A stretch of 64,000 bases of DNA. It comes from Paenibacillus sp. J2TS4. Lineage in GTDB: Bacteria; Bacillota; Bacilli; Paenibacillales; NBRC-103111. Shown here one piece after another: positions 16,606 through 25,224 of this stretch. The stretch covers positions 1 to 64,000 of the forward strand of contig NZ_BOSH01000011.1 in NCBI RefSeq assembly GCF_018403245.1. Direction: 5' to 3'. The notes under the pieces are model-generated. The model worked only from the letters and a program-made list of their open reading frames with translations. It was not told the origin of the DNA and did no database searches. Both the position numbers and the translations under genes were made by a program. Position 1 is the first letter of the stretch, and every line of letters starts with the position of its first letter.

Positions 16606-17907
16606 ATGAAAAAAACAGTTTGGTTTGGACTCGTTCTTCTGCTGATGCTATCCGTAATAGTGACGGCCTGTGGTCAAAAGAAAGAGGAAGGCAGTCAAGG
16701 GAACGGGGAAGCCGGCACCGGAGGAGAAAAGCAGGTTACGCTTAAAATATTCCAATTTAAGGTAGAGATTGCGGAACAGTTAACGCAGCTGGCCACCGAG
16801 TACATGAATGAAAATCCCGGTGTAAAAATTCAAATCGATACCGTGGGAGGAGGCTCCGACTATGGCGCGGCGCTAAAAGCGAAGTTCAGCTCGGGAGATA
16901 AGCCGGATATTTTCAACAATGGGGGATACAGCGATCTGGATTTGTGGCTGGAGCATCTGGAGGATTTATCCGATCAGCCGTGGGTTAACGACCTGGTCAA
17001 AGGCGCCGGAGACGGCATGACTCATGACGGCAAGCTTTACGGCCAGCCGCTCAACCTGGAAGGCTATGGGTTCATTTACAACAAAGATTTGTTTGCTGAA
17101 GCCGGAATTACGGAATTGCCTAAGACGATTAGCGATTTGGAGGAAGTGTCCAAGAAGCTGGAGGCTAGCGGGATCACCCCCTTCGTCAATGGATATGGGG
17201 AGTGGTGGGTGCTGGGCAACCATTTCGTGAACTTGCCGTTCGCTCATCAAGCGGACCCGGATGCTTTCATTGCCAGCCTGAACGAAGGAAGCGCCAAAAT
17301 CCCGGGCAACGAAGTGTTCGCGGACTGGATGAAGCTGTTCGATCTGACGCTGCAATACGGCAACAAAAATCCGCTGCAAACCGATTATAAAACCCAAGTG
17401 ACGGAATTCGCCTTGGGCAAAGCGGCGATGACGCAGCAGGGGAACTGGACGCAGCTGCAAATTACCGAGACCAACCCGGACATTAACGTCGGCTTCCTGC
17501 CTATGCCGATCAGCGACGATACCGCGGCTAACGACAAGCTTCCGGTAGGTGTGCCGAACAACTGGGTCATTAATAAAAACTCCGCGGTGAAAGAAGAAGC
17601 GAAGAAGTTCTTGAACTGGATAGTTTCTTCTGATATGGGCAAAAGGTACATTACGGAAGAATTCAAATTCATTCCTGCCTTTACCAACGTCTCCGCGGAC
17701 GAGAGTGTGCTGGGTCCTCTCGCGGCAGATATTATGAGCTATGCGAATGACGGAAAAACCTTGACCTGGAACTGGTTCAAGTTCCCTGGCGGAGAAGCCT
17801 CCAGCAAGAAATTCGCAGATGCCATGCAAAGCTATATCGCGGAAAGAACGAACAAGGACCAACTGCTGGAAGACTTCGAGAGAACGTGGGAAAGCTTAAA
17901 GAAATAA
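16606..17907 (+). CDS. Sugar-binding lipoprotein of ABC importer (family 1)
   Basis: At 433 residues, it has a lipoprotein signal peptide (basic start, hydrophobic core, lipobox VTAC followed by Gly/Gln/Lys) and a family 1 solute-binding fold. The N-terminal LKIFQFKVEIAEQL...YMNENPGV and the IFNNGGYSDLDLWLEHLEDLS region fit oligosaccharide or monosaccharide binding proteins. It is the receptor of the importer encoded just upstream. Start: GGGAGGG 8-9 nt before ATG. A GC-rich hairpin at 17950-17975 follows the stop. Confidence 0.92.
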   Translation: MKKTVWFGLVLLLMLSVIVTACGQKKEEGSQGNGEAGTGGEKQVTLKIFQFKVEIAEQLTQLATEYMNENPGVKIQIDTVGGGSDYGAALKAKFSSGDKPDIFNNGGYSDLDLWLEHLEDLSDQPWVNDLVKGAGDGMTHDGKLYGQPLNLEGYGFIYNKDLFAEAGITELPKTISDLEEVSKKLEASGITPFVNGYGEWWVLGNHFVNLPFAHQADPDAFIASLNEGSAKIPGNEVFADWMKLFDLTLQYGNKNPLQTDYKTQVTEFALGKAAMTQQGNWTQLQITETNPDINVGFLPMPISDDTAANDKLPVGVPNNWVINKNSAVKEEAKKFLNWIVSSDMGKRYITEEFKFIPAFTNVSADESVLGPLAADIMSYANDGKTLTWNWFKFPGGEASSKKFADAMQSYIAERTNKDQLLEDFERTWESLKK

Positions 17908-17949
17908 AAACTATTTCCCAGGCATGCAGAATTGACAATGAATGCTCTG

Positions 17950-17975
17950 AACGCGCGCTGTTTCCGGCGCGCGTT
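17950..17975 (+). terminator. GC-rich palindrome after the importer operon
   Basis: AACGCGCGC (17950-17958) pairs perfectly with GCGCGCGTT (17967-17975) across an 8-nt loop. No long T-tract follows, so it may be a weak terminator or mRNA 3'-end stabiliser. Its loop and arms resemble the hairpin at 7324-7352. Confidence 0.4.
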
Positions 17976-18223
17976 ACTGCGTTGCTTGAGCAGGAAACGA
18001 GCTTATTTTCGCCTTTACCATCCCAGCCCGATTCGCTCAGGCGCCTGTTCATCCGATTCCAAACCTCCAGATGCGACTAATTCATGCTTTGGATTTGTGA
18101 CAGCGCAAAAGCTCCCGAATCGGCCCCAAGCAATGCTTCAATCATGCCCCCGGTTGATTCCAACCTGAGCTTATTTCGCGCATTAGAGGCGTTCAAAACA
18201 TGAGGGCCCCTGATCATATAAGC
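17976..18223. other. Gap between convergent genes; only a doubtful 46-codon frame
   Basis: No convincing gene is present. A minus-strand frame from 18217 to 18077 (starting MIRGPHVLNASNARNK) begins 6 nt after the M81 peptidase gene stop. It lacks a ribosome binding site and a recognisable motif. Confidence 0.3.
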
Positions 18224-19687
18224 CTATATCTCCCAGTCCAACGGATAGATGGGACGCTTCAGGTGACGGTACGTAAAATGGCTCAGGTTAAAGCCGCAGC
18301 AACCGGGCGTATCCACTTGTACCGTTCCGACCGCACAGGAGCCGAAGGCCGTCTGCCAGGCGACCGCCGACTTCACGGCGATCAGATCGAAATCGGCCGG
18401 ATTCAGCCCGAGCGAAGCAACATGCCCGGGGTCCCACGGGGCCACCCTCTTCTCGGTCAGGATGACGGTCACGCTCCCCGTCTCAATGACCGCGGTGCGT
18501 CCCATATCCGCCCATTGCCCCGTCATATACGGTCCGATGTGGCGGTATTGGCCGTCGAACAGCAGCCGGACTTTGCCTTCGATCGGAACCGGATCGCCAT
18601 GAAAAGCATCTGCCTTCCCGCCGACCCGGCCTGTAAACGTTCCGCCGACTCCCGCCGCGATCGCCTGGGACACCGCATCTCCGTCGCGGATAACCATCAA
18701 GCTTGTGGCCGGAGCACCGACCAAATGCTGAAGCAGATGGGTGGCATCCCCTGGAGCTCCTCCGCCGACATTGTCCGAGCCTTCGATCAGAATGACCGGC
18801 CCGCCGGCGGTCTTAAGCCGCAGGGCCTGTTCGACGCTTTCCTTGGCGCTGCAGCCCGCTACCGCAAATTCCTCGCGCCGCTCCCGGACCAGCCGGACTA
18901 GCTTCTCGGCGCATTGTTCGGCCAAGGCCGGATCATTATCCGTCGTCACGACGAAAGCCATGCCGGCATCCTCCACATCGCTGTATGGAAATCCGCCCGC
19001 TACAGTGATATTAAGCACTCCAGCTTGCTGTTCCAGCTCGAAGGCGGTCTCCATGATTTCCTTCATGAAACCCCCATGAGTCACCATAGCTTGCGGTGCC
19101 ACCAATAGCCGCGAATGCCTATAGGAATGCATAGGTTTGACCTCTGAATGGAGCATGCGGCCGAGAAGCAGGGCCGCTTCTACCGCTCTTTCATAGGCAT
19201 CTATATGCGGATAGGTATCATAGCCGATGATAACATCGGCCAGGTCCACCATCTGCGGGCTGATGTTGGCATGGAGATCCAGCGTTATCGCTACCGGAAG
19301 CTCCCGGCCGGTCTTATCGCGGATTCGTCTCAACAGCTCGCCTTCGACATCCCGGCAGTCTTGAGCGACCATCGCGCCGTGTAGCACGACGATCAGACCG
19401 TCAATGCCTGCGGGAACCGAACGGACGACCTGCTCCGCCAGCTCCTCGAAGCATTCCGTCGTCACCATTCCGCTCGGAGTGGCCGCGACATGGGTACCGG
19501 CGATCAGCTCCGCCTGCAGCTGCTTCACCCCGTCAATAACGCCGCCCATGGACGTCCGGGTTTTCTCGTAGCGCTCGCGGTAAGCTTCCGTTCCCGACAC
19601 CCATTCCCCCGCAAAATGATGCCGTTCCGTCGTTCCTGGAGCAAATGAATTCGTCTCATGAAACATTCCTATCACGCCGATTTTCAT
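18224..19687 (-). CDS. M81-family metallopeptidase (MlrC-like)
   Basis: At 487 residues, it is typical of the M81 (microcystin-degradation protein MlrC) family. The N-terminal MKIGVIGMFHETNSF is the family signature. VLHGAMVAQDCRDVEGE and TLDLHANISPQM carry the likely zinc ligands, and EGSDNVGGGAPGD marks the second domain. The best-studied member opens linear microcystin intermediates, but most relatives lie in amino-acid or amide catabolic clusters, as here. It is the last gene of a minus-strand run with glycerate kinase, a lactonase-like protein and RidA. AGGAGG precedes the ATG. Confidence 0.9.
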   Translation of the reverse strand: MKIGVIGMFHETNSFAPGTTERHHFAGEWVSGTEAYRERYEKTRTSMGGVIDGVKQLQAELIAGTHVAATPSGMVTTECFEELAEQVVRSVPAGIDGLIVVLHGAMVAQDCRDVEGELLRRIRDKTGRELPVAITLDLHANISPQMVDLADVIIGYDTYPHIDAYERAVEAALLLGRMLHSEVKPMHSYRHSRLLVAPQAMVTHGGFMKEIMETAFELEQQAGVLNITVAGGFPYSDVEDAGMAFVVTTDNDPALAEQCAEKLVRLVRERREEFAVAGCSAKESVEQALRLKTAGGPVILIEGSDNVGGGAPGDATHLLQHLVGAPATSLMVIRDGDAVSQAIAAGVGGTFTGRVGGKADAFHGDPVPIEGKVRLLFDGQYRHIGPYMTGQWADMGRTAVIETGSVTVILTEKRVAPWDPGHVASLGLNPADFDLIAVKSAVAWQTAFGSCAVGTVQVDTPGCCGFNLSHFTYRHLKRPIYPLDWEI

Positions 19688-19723
19688 GTTTGCTTCCTCC
19701 TGTCTTTATGAACCGAACCGGGC

Positions 19724-20845
19724 CTATTTCCACAGCCGGACAATATTGCGGGCGGCATGGTACAGCAGGTTCGGCGCCGCCGCGATCGCCTGCTCCAGCG
19801 TCATCGGGCCGTTCGCTATCGAATGCATGCTGTCGAACACGGAGTACAGATCGTCGGGCCGATCGGTCAAGCTGCCCGACAGGAGCACTGTCTTCACTCC
19901 GTGCCGCTTGGCCAGCGAGGCCAAATAGAACGGCCCCTTCCCATGCAGCGTCTGCTCGTCCGTCCGGCCTTCTCCGACGAACAACCAGTCGGCTTCGGCC
20001 AGCAGCGCCTCGATCTGGGCCGCCTCGGCTATCAGCCGCGCGCCCGACTCCATCCGGGCGCCGAGGGCGAGAAGCCCGAACCCGAGGCCGCCGGCGGCCC
20101 CGGCTCCGGGAGTGTCGCACAGCCCCGGCTGCTTCAGGCGCTCCTCGACGGCTTGCGCATAATTCGCCAGCCCCCGGTCCAGCTCCTCTACCTGCGCGGG
20201 AGTCGCGCCCTTCTGCGGACCAAACATGGCGGACGCGCCATGAGGGCCGCAGAGCGGATTGTCCACGTCGCAGGCGATCCGCAGCTCGGCTTGCTTAAGC
20301 AGCGGGTGCAGCCCGGCCAAATCGACGGAGCGGACTTGGGCCAGGCTGGAGGCCACCGGCGGTACGGGCTGTCCGGAAGCGTCCGTAAAACGGGCCCCCA
20401 GCGCTTGGAGCATTCCGAGGCCGCCGTCGTTCGTAGCGCTGCCGCCGAGGCCGATAATGAATTTACGCAGGCCGCGCTCCAAGGCATGCAGTATACATTG
20501 CCCGACTCCGGCGGTCGTCGTATTCAGCGGATTGCGCTCATTCTCCGGGGCAAGGGCCAGCCCGGCGATGGCAGCCATTTCGATGACAGCCGTTTGCCGG
20601 TCCCCCATAATCCCGTAGTAAGCCTGAACCTCGCGGCCTAATGGACCCGTGGCGGTCTGCTCAACTTTTTCTCCTCCCCCGGAATAAAGAAGGGCGTCGA
20701 CCGTCCCTTCCCCACCGTCGGCGACCGGGAAGACGCGCACCGCCGCATCGGGCATTTCTTGTAGAATGGCTTCCCGGATAATGCTCCCCGCTTCCTTAGA
20801 GGTCATGCTTCCTTTGAATGAATCCGGTGCCACGATAAACCGCAT
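19724..20845 (-). CDS. Glycerate kinase (GlxK/GarK family)
   Basis: At 373 residues, its family motifs are PDSFKGSMTSKEA at the N-terminus, FPVADGGEGTVDA, GLGGSATNDGGLGMLQALG and EGRTDEQTLHGKGP. The enzyme phosphorylates D-glycerate with ATP to 2-phosphoglycerate (or 3-phosphoglycerate in other classes), so it joins a glycerate-yielding route to glycolysis. In this cluster an aminotransferase and a short-chain reductase could make hydroxypyruvate and glycerate from serine. AAAGGGGGAG precedes the ATG; the gap to the upstream lactonase-like gene is 21 bp. Confidence 0.93.
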   Translation of the reverse strand: MRFIVAPDSFKGSMTSKEAGSIIREAILQEMPDAAVRVFPVADGGEGTVDALLYSGGGEKVEQTATGPLGREVQAYYGIMGDRQTAVIEMAAIAGLALAPENERNPLNTTTAGVGQCILHALERGLRKFIIGLGGSATNDGGLGMLQALGARFTDASGQPVPPVASSLAQVRSVDLAGLHPLLKQAELRIACDVDNPLCGPHGASAMFGPQKGATPAQVEELDRGLANYAQAVEERLKQPGLCDTPGAGAAGGLGFGLLALGARMESGARLIAEAAQIEALLAEADWLFVGEGRTDEQTLHGKGPFYLASLAKRHGVKTVLLSGSLTDRPDDLYSVFDSMHSIANGPMTLEQAIAAAPNLLYHAARNIVRLWK

Positions 20846-20866
20846 GCCGCTCCCCCTTTCAGAAAT

Positions 20867-21700
20867 TTACGCCCACATCCCCCAGCATCTTCCGGGCGCA
20901 TCTACCGTGAATGTCTGGATATTGCCGGTATCGGCAACCGTGACATAGCATTGCTTCCCGTCCGGCCCACCGAACGTCAGATTGGTGCAATCGGTTCCTT
21001 CCAGCCGGACCTCCTGGAGCAGCTCTCCGGCCGGGCTCAGCTTGGCCACCGTTCCTTTGCCATGACGGGTAACGTACAAATTGCCCTCCATATCGCACCG
21101 CATTCCATCCAGACCGAAATCGGGGAACCGGATCAGCAGCCGTTTATTGCTCATTTCTTTCGCTTCATTCAAATCATAGGCCCATACAGTACGCTGCACG
21201 GTTTCATTCACATACAGCACCCGCTCGTCAGGGCTTACCTCGATTCCGTTCGTCGTCCCCATGCCGGTTTCGAGAAGCGTCACGGCACCGCTCGGGTCGA
21301 TCCGCCATAGCTGGCCGTTCTTCTCTGACCAATTAGGGTCGCTGGCGAAGACCACTCCATCCCGAGTTATCGCGATATCGTTAGGCTGGTTCATCTTCGG
21401 CTCATGAGCGTGGATCGTCCATTCCCTCGTTGTCATATCGACTTTAAAGATGTTGTGATGAACATAATCGGCTATGTACATCCTCCCGTCCCGATCGAAA
21501 CGAATTCCATTGCCTACGCTTCCACCCGGCAACTCCAGGAAGATTTCACCCCGTCCGTCCGGGGTCACCTTGCCGATCGTATGCTGCTTCTCATAATTCA
21601 CCGCGTAAATATTGCCTTCCCGATCGGATGCCGGGCCTTCGATGCCGCTGGTAAAGGTATGGCGGGCCGTAAACTCCCGGCTGATATAATTCTGGCTCAT
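20867..21700 (-). CDS. SMP-30/gluconolactonase-type beta-propeller hydrolase
   Basis: This 277-residue protein shows repeated beta-propeller blades and SMP-30/LRE family motifs: EGPASDREGNIYAVN at the start, NDIAITRDGVVFASD, TTNGIEVSPDERVLYVN and DGMRCDMEGNLYVT. These carry the usual metal ligands (Glu of EGP, Asn of NDI, Asn of TNGI, Asp of DGMR). Such proteins are calcium- or zinc-dependent lactonases acting on sugar lactones. It has no signal peptide. Its start overlaps the RidA stop by 4 bp (ATGA), so the two are co-translated. Confidence 0.88.
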   Translation of the reverse strand: MSQNYISREFTARHTFTSGIEGPASDREGNIYAVNYEKQHTIGKVTPDGRGEIFLELPGGSVGNGIRFDRDGRMYIADYVHHNIFKVDMTTREWTIHAHEPKMNQPNDIAITRDGVVFASDPNWSEKNGQLWRIDPSGAVTLLETGMGTTNGIEVSPDERVLYVNETVQRTVWAYDLNEAKEMSNKRLLIRFPDFGLDGMRCDMEGNLYVTRHGKGTVAKLSPAGELLQEVRLEGTDCTNLTFGGPDGKQCYVTVADTGNIQTFTVDAPGRCWGMWA

Positions 21701-22089
21701 CCCTTACCTCTGGGAGAAAGTGCATAGGCTACTACATCGACTTCAATTAAATATTTGCCAATCCCGCTTTCTACCGTGGTGCGAGCCGGATACGGGGCCT
21801 TGAACACTTTCTCGTAAGCTTCATTGAATTTCGGAATGTCACTACTCCGACTAACGTGTACGTTCGATTTAATGACATGATCCAGCGTCAATCCCTCTTC
21901 GGCCAGAATCAACTCAATGTTGCGGAAGCACTGTACCGTCTGTTCTTCTATCGTATCTCCTACGAGTTCTCTTGTTTCCGGATCGACCCCTACCTGCCCG
22001 GACACATAGACAAAATCCCCCGCCCGGACGGCATGAGAAAAAGGAAGCGGAAATTGGGGCGCCTTGCTGCAATGAATCGTTTTGGACAT
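21697..22089 (-). CDS. RidA-family imine/enamine deaminase
   Basis: At 130 residues, it has the family features VSGQVGVDPETRELVG, SNVHVSRSSDIPKFNEAY and PARTTVESG (the Arg that binds the substrate carboxylate). RidA hydrolyses reactive 2-aminoacrylate and related imines released by PLP enzymes to keto acids and ammonia. That fits the nearby PLP-dependent D-amino-acid enzyme and the aminotransferase. AAGGAG precedes the ATG. It is separated from the upstream PLP gene by a 396-bp gap holding an intergenic repeat, so it may start a separate transcript. Confidence 0.92.
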   Translation of the reverse strand: MSKTIHCSKAPQFPLPFSHAVRAGDFVYVSGQVGVDPETRELVGDTIEEQTVQCFRNIELILAEEGLTLDHVIKSNVHVSRSSDIPKFNEAYEKVFKAPYPARTTVESGIGKYLIEVDVVAYALSPRGKG

Positions 22090-22237
22090 AGGTCATTCAT
22101 CTCCTTATCATAAGTTATTGAGCATTCTAAAAAATCTTCCATCTCTAAATGCGGCATAAGCATTCATTTCGTTCCAAAGGCAAGAGCCTTCGACACTTCA
22201 ATATCTGACAGGCTCTCCTTGACAGATGGTCCTTGGC

Positions 22238-22430
22238 CAGCCAAATGGAATTCCTACAGTTAGTTCTTGCTTTGTTCGCCAAATATCCGGACTAAATGGA
22301 AAACCTGCCGTTAGAAATGGGGATAGAGATGGATTGGCTAGATTTGGTCCAAACTAGCTGTATGATTTCCGGCTAGATTGCAAAAATCGTCTAATCTGGT
22401 TTATTTACCCGCATAAAATCCAGTTAGCTT
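22238..22430. repeat. AAATGGA-rich interspersed element, copy 1
   Basis: A stretch with the words GGACTAAATGGAAAACC, TTAGAAATGGGG and GCATAAAATCCAGTTAGC aligns over its whole length with 54799-54968. It fills most of the gap between the RidA gene and the PLP enzyme gene. There is no open frame. Confidence 0.6.
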
Positions 22431-22485
22431 GGCGGTAAAGGAAATCAAGCACCTCCAGGCTGAGCCTTCTCTAAAAAATACACGA

Positions 22486-23589
22486 TCAAGTTACTTTACC
22501 GCGAGCATCGATCGTAATGATCGATTCGACCTGACCGTTGCGCACGCCGTATATCTGGTCATGCAAGTTGGTCGTCGTGCAGCAATGGTTCGGAATAAAA
22601 AACAGCCGTTCCCCGATACGGTACGAAGCACCGGCCGGAACCCGCACATTGCCGTGCTCTTCGCTGAATTTCTCCATATAAATATCGTGATTCCCTCTTA
22701 CAACTCCGAAGCCCGGACGATGAGAATTTCCGTCGTAGCTGAAGGTTTTGGAGCCGCCGTCGACAATCACTGTACCGGGACGAGGAGTGCTCACCACTGT
22801 AGTCATAACGGTCATCGCGCACTGGGATTCGTCAATAATGCCGATGGACAGCTGACCTCCGTCACCGAACACATAGGCGCCGGGACGAATTTCGCTGACT
22901 CCGCTTTGCTCTCCAATATACTTGGAGGTTGGCGTCGAGCCGATGCTGATCTCCGGAACCTCTACTCCGGCACGGGCTAGCCATTGCTGGGTCTCGACCA
23001 ACAGCTCCGCTTCCTGTCTGGCTGCCGAACGAAGCTCGTCCTCGCTCGTCTTGCTGTATGAATAGCCTCCGTGAGTCATCAGCGCGCGTACCTCTACCCC
23101 GGGAAGCTGCGCGATTTGCTTCACCAGCTCCCCCGTTTCCTCACCGGGCTCCATGCCGCAGCGATTCAATCCGGTATTCACATCAACGTACAGCGGGATT
23201 CGTCTGTTCAAGGCTTCCCCCAGCTCCGAGAGACCTCTGGCCACATCCATGTGATCGACGCTCACCTTGATGTCGGCTATTTCCATTAGCTTGGCCAGCC
23301 TCTTCAGCTTCGCCTTGCCGACGATCGGGAAGGCGATCAGAATATCATGGATACCCGCCTCGGCCATCACTTCCGCTTCACCCAATTTGGCGACGGTAAT
23401 GCCGCAAGCTCCATGCTTGATCTGCTGTTGAGCTATCCAGACCGACTTGTGCGTTTTCGTATGCGGGCGCAGCCTGACTCCGGCCTCCGCAGCCAATCGG
23501 GCCGTCGTTAGCAGATTGCTTTCCAGCACGTCCAAATCGATCAGGACGGCCGGCGTTTCTATTTCTTCCAGTGGAATAGGTTGACTCAT
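22486..23589 (-). CDS. Fold-type III PLP enzyme, D-serine dehydratase/D-threonine aldolase family
   Basis: At 367 residues, it has an alanine-racemase-like N-terminal barrel with the PLP lysine in RPHTKTHK (probably K45) and a C-terminal beta domain. Near the C-terminus PNHCCTTTNLHD gives an H335-x-C337 pair. From memory, H-x-C is the zinc site of eukaryotic-type D-serine dehydratases, while D-threonine aldolases have H-x-D, so the dehydratase type is favoured. That reaction makes 2-aminoacrylate, the RidA substrate. The start at 23589 follows GGGAGGG, lying in the end of the upstream gene with only 4 bp between stop and start. Confidence 0.82.
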   Translation of the reverse strand: MSQPIPLEEIETPAVLIDLDVLESNLLTTARLAAEAGVRLRPHTKTHKSVWIAQQQIKHGACGITVAKLGEAEVMAEAGIHDILIAFPIVGKAKLKRLAKLMEIADIKVSVDHMDVARGLSELGEALNRRIPLYVDVNTGLNRCGMEPGEETGELVKQIAQLPGVEVRALMTHGGYSYSKTSEDELRSAARQEAELLVETQQWLARAGVEVPEISIGSTPTSKYIGEQSGVSEIRPGAYVFGDGGQLSIGIIDESQCAMTVMTTVVSTPRPGTVIVDGGSKTFSYDGNSHRPGFGVVRGNHDIYMEKFSEEHGNVRVPAGASYRIGERLFFIPNHCCTTTNLHDQIYGVRNGQVESIITIDARGKVT

Positions 23590-23593
23590 CTTA

Positions 23594-25210
23594 TTAACCC
23601 TCCCTTTCCAAGGCTCTGCCGGCAAACACTCCGGTTACTTTCTCCCCGCGTACCGCTACTTTGCCATTGACCACAACATAAGGAATCCCGACAGGCGCGC
23701 TTCTCGACAACTGATAAGTTGCCGTATCCGTAACCGTCTGTTCATTAAAAATAACAATATCCGCCGCGCAGTCTTCCTTCAATACTCCGCGGTTCTTTAG
23801 CCCGAAACGGTCGGCCGGCACCTTCGTCATTCGATTGATCATCGTCTCTAGCCGGAATCCATATTCCCGGCAGAACCTCAGCAAGCGGGGAAAGGTGCCG
23901 AACGCTCGGGGATGAGGATTTTGGCCGAGCGGAATGCCATCGGAGCCCACCATGTAATACGGTCGGGAAAGCAGCTCCAGGCAATCGCGGTTGAATCGGT
24001 CCCAGGCTTCCAGACTGGCCTCATCAAACATAGATTCCGCCGAATCGTGATAACCGACCTGCAGCTTCTCCGCCAGCAGCAAGTCACACAGCATGTCGGG
24101 AATCGATTGTCCCCTTTCCTGGGCCACTTCCCGGAAGCTGCGGCCGATATATTGCGGATGATTAGGCAGGTTCGTGAAGTAGCCCCCTACCGGAATCGTA
24201 TTCTTCTCGATGCCTTCGATCAATCGGGGGCGCTGCTTCGGATCGGCCAGCCGTTCGAGCAGAGCGTCGAAGCCACCCTCGAAGCACCATAGCGGCAGCC
24301 AAATAACGACATACCCGCTGCCGGAAGGATAGGGATACAGCTCCAGAGTAAGGTCGACGCCCCGCTCGTAGGCGGCATCGATATGCTCCATCACTTCCTT
24401 CACCCGGCCGGCCTTGGGCAAGCTGGTCCGGTAATGGGAAAAATGCAGCTTGGCCCCCGATCGTTCGGCAATTTCAATCGATTCCAGCACAGGATCGATC
24501 GGCTCTTCCCGAAAGACGGTACGGATATGTGTGACATACACGCTGCTATTGTCCGCCACCACCTTGCACAATTCCACCATTTCCTCCGTATCTGAATAGG
24601 AGCATGGATAATAGCTCAAGCCGGTGGAAAAGGCGACGGCTCCCTCCTTCAGCCCTTGGTCCAGCAGCCTCTTGGCTTGCTCCAAAGACTTGCCGGTCAG
24701 CGGCAAATCCCGCATTCCCAACGTTTCGAGACGAAGAGCCCCATGAGGAACCTGATAGGCGGTGTTAATCGCCACGGTCCGGTCAAATTTCATCCGGTAC
24801 TCCCGCACAGTCGACCAATCCAGCGGGATGTCGGGAGCACCGTTGAGTCCCGCGAGAAATTGGAAGTACATCGCCAGATTGTCCTTGCCAAGAGGAGCGT
24901 AGGACAATCCATCCTGCCCCAGCAACTCTGTCGTAATCCCTTGCTGCAGCCCGGAAGCGTGCTGACGATCCCACAGCAGCATAAGATCCGAATGCACGTG
25001 AGTATCGATGAAGCCCGGGGACACGATCATCCCTTGAGCATCGATGACCTCCCTCGCTTCCTCCGCGCTTCCAGCGTCTCCCTCGTGGCCGTCGCTTTGA
25101 CGGATGATCCGGGCTATCTTCCCGTCTCTAACCGCAATCGAGCCCTGGAACCGATCGTCTCCGGTTCCGTCCACAATCGTCGCATGTTTAATTAAAATAT
25201 CGGCCTTCAT
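23594..25210 (-). CDS. N-acyl-D-amino-acid deacylase (D-aminoacylase)
   Basis: This amidohydrolase-superfamily protein has 538 residues. MKADILIKHATIVDGTG opens the small beta domain, FIDTHVHSD carries the H-x-H metal motif, and LSYYPCSYSD and VGSDGIPLGQNPHPRAFGTF are D-aminoacylase signatures. The enzyme removes the acyl group from N-acyl-D-amino acids, releasing free D-amino acids. It has no signal peptide, so it acts inside the cell. It sits between the aminotransferase (14 bp upstream) and the PLP dehydratase-like gene (4 bp downstream), making a logical supply step for D-serine-type substrates. AGGAGAGG precedes the ATG. Confidence 0.9.
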   Translation of the reverse strand: MKADILIKHATIVDGTGDDRFQGSIAVRDGKIARIIRQSDGHEGDAGSAEEAREVIDAQGMIVSPGFIDTHVHSDLMLLWDRQHASGLQQGITTELLGQDGLSYAPLGKDNLAMYFQFLAGLNGAPDIPLDWSTVREYRMKFDRTVAINTAYQVPHGALRLETLGMRDLPLTGKSLEQAKRLLDQGLKEGAVAFSTGLSYYPCSYSDTEEMVELCKVVADNSSVYVTHIRTVFREEPIDPVLESIEIAERSGAKLHFSHYRTSLPKAGRVKEVMEHIDAAYERGVDLTLELYPYPSGSGYVVIWLPLWCFEGGFDALLERLADPKQRPRLIEGIEKNTIPVGGYFTNLPNHPQYIGRSFREVAQERGQSIPDMLCDLLLAEKLQVGYHDSAESMFDEASLEAWDRFNRDCLELLSRPYYMVGSDGIPLGQNPHPRAFGTFPRLLRFCREYGFRLETMINRMTKVPADRFGLKNRGVLKEDCAADIVIFNEQTVTDTATYQLSRSAPVGIPYVVVNGKVAVRGEKVTGVFAGRALEREG

Positions 25211-25224
25211 GTAAAGCCCCTCTC

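Noticed and set aside
18077..18217. 46-codon frame after the M81 peptidase gene
   Set aside because: No ribosome binding site, no motif and no hydrophobic segment; kept only as a note in the gap entry.
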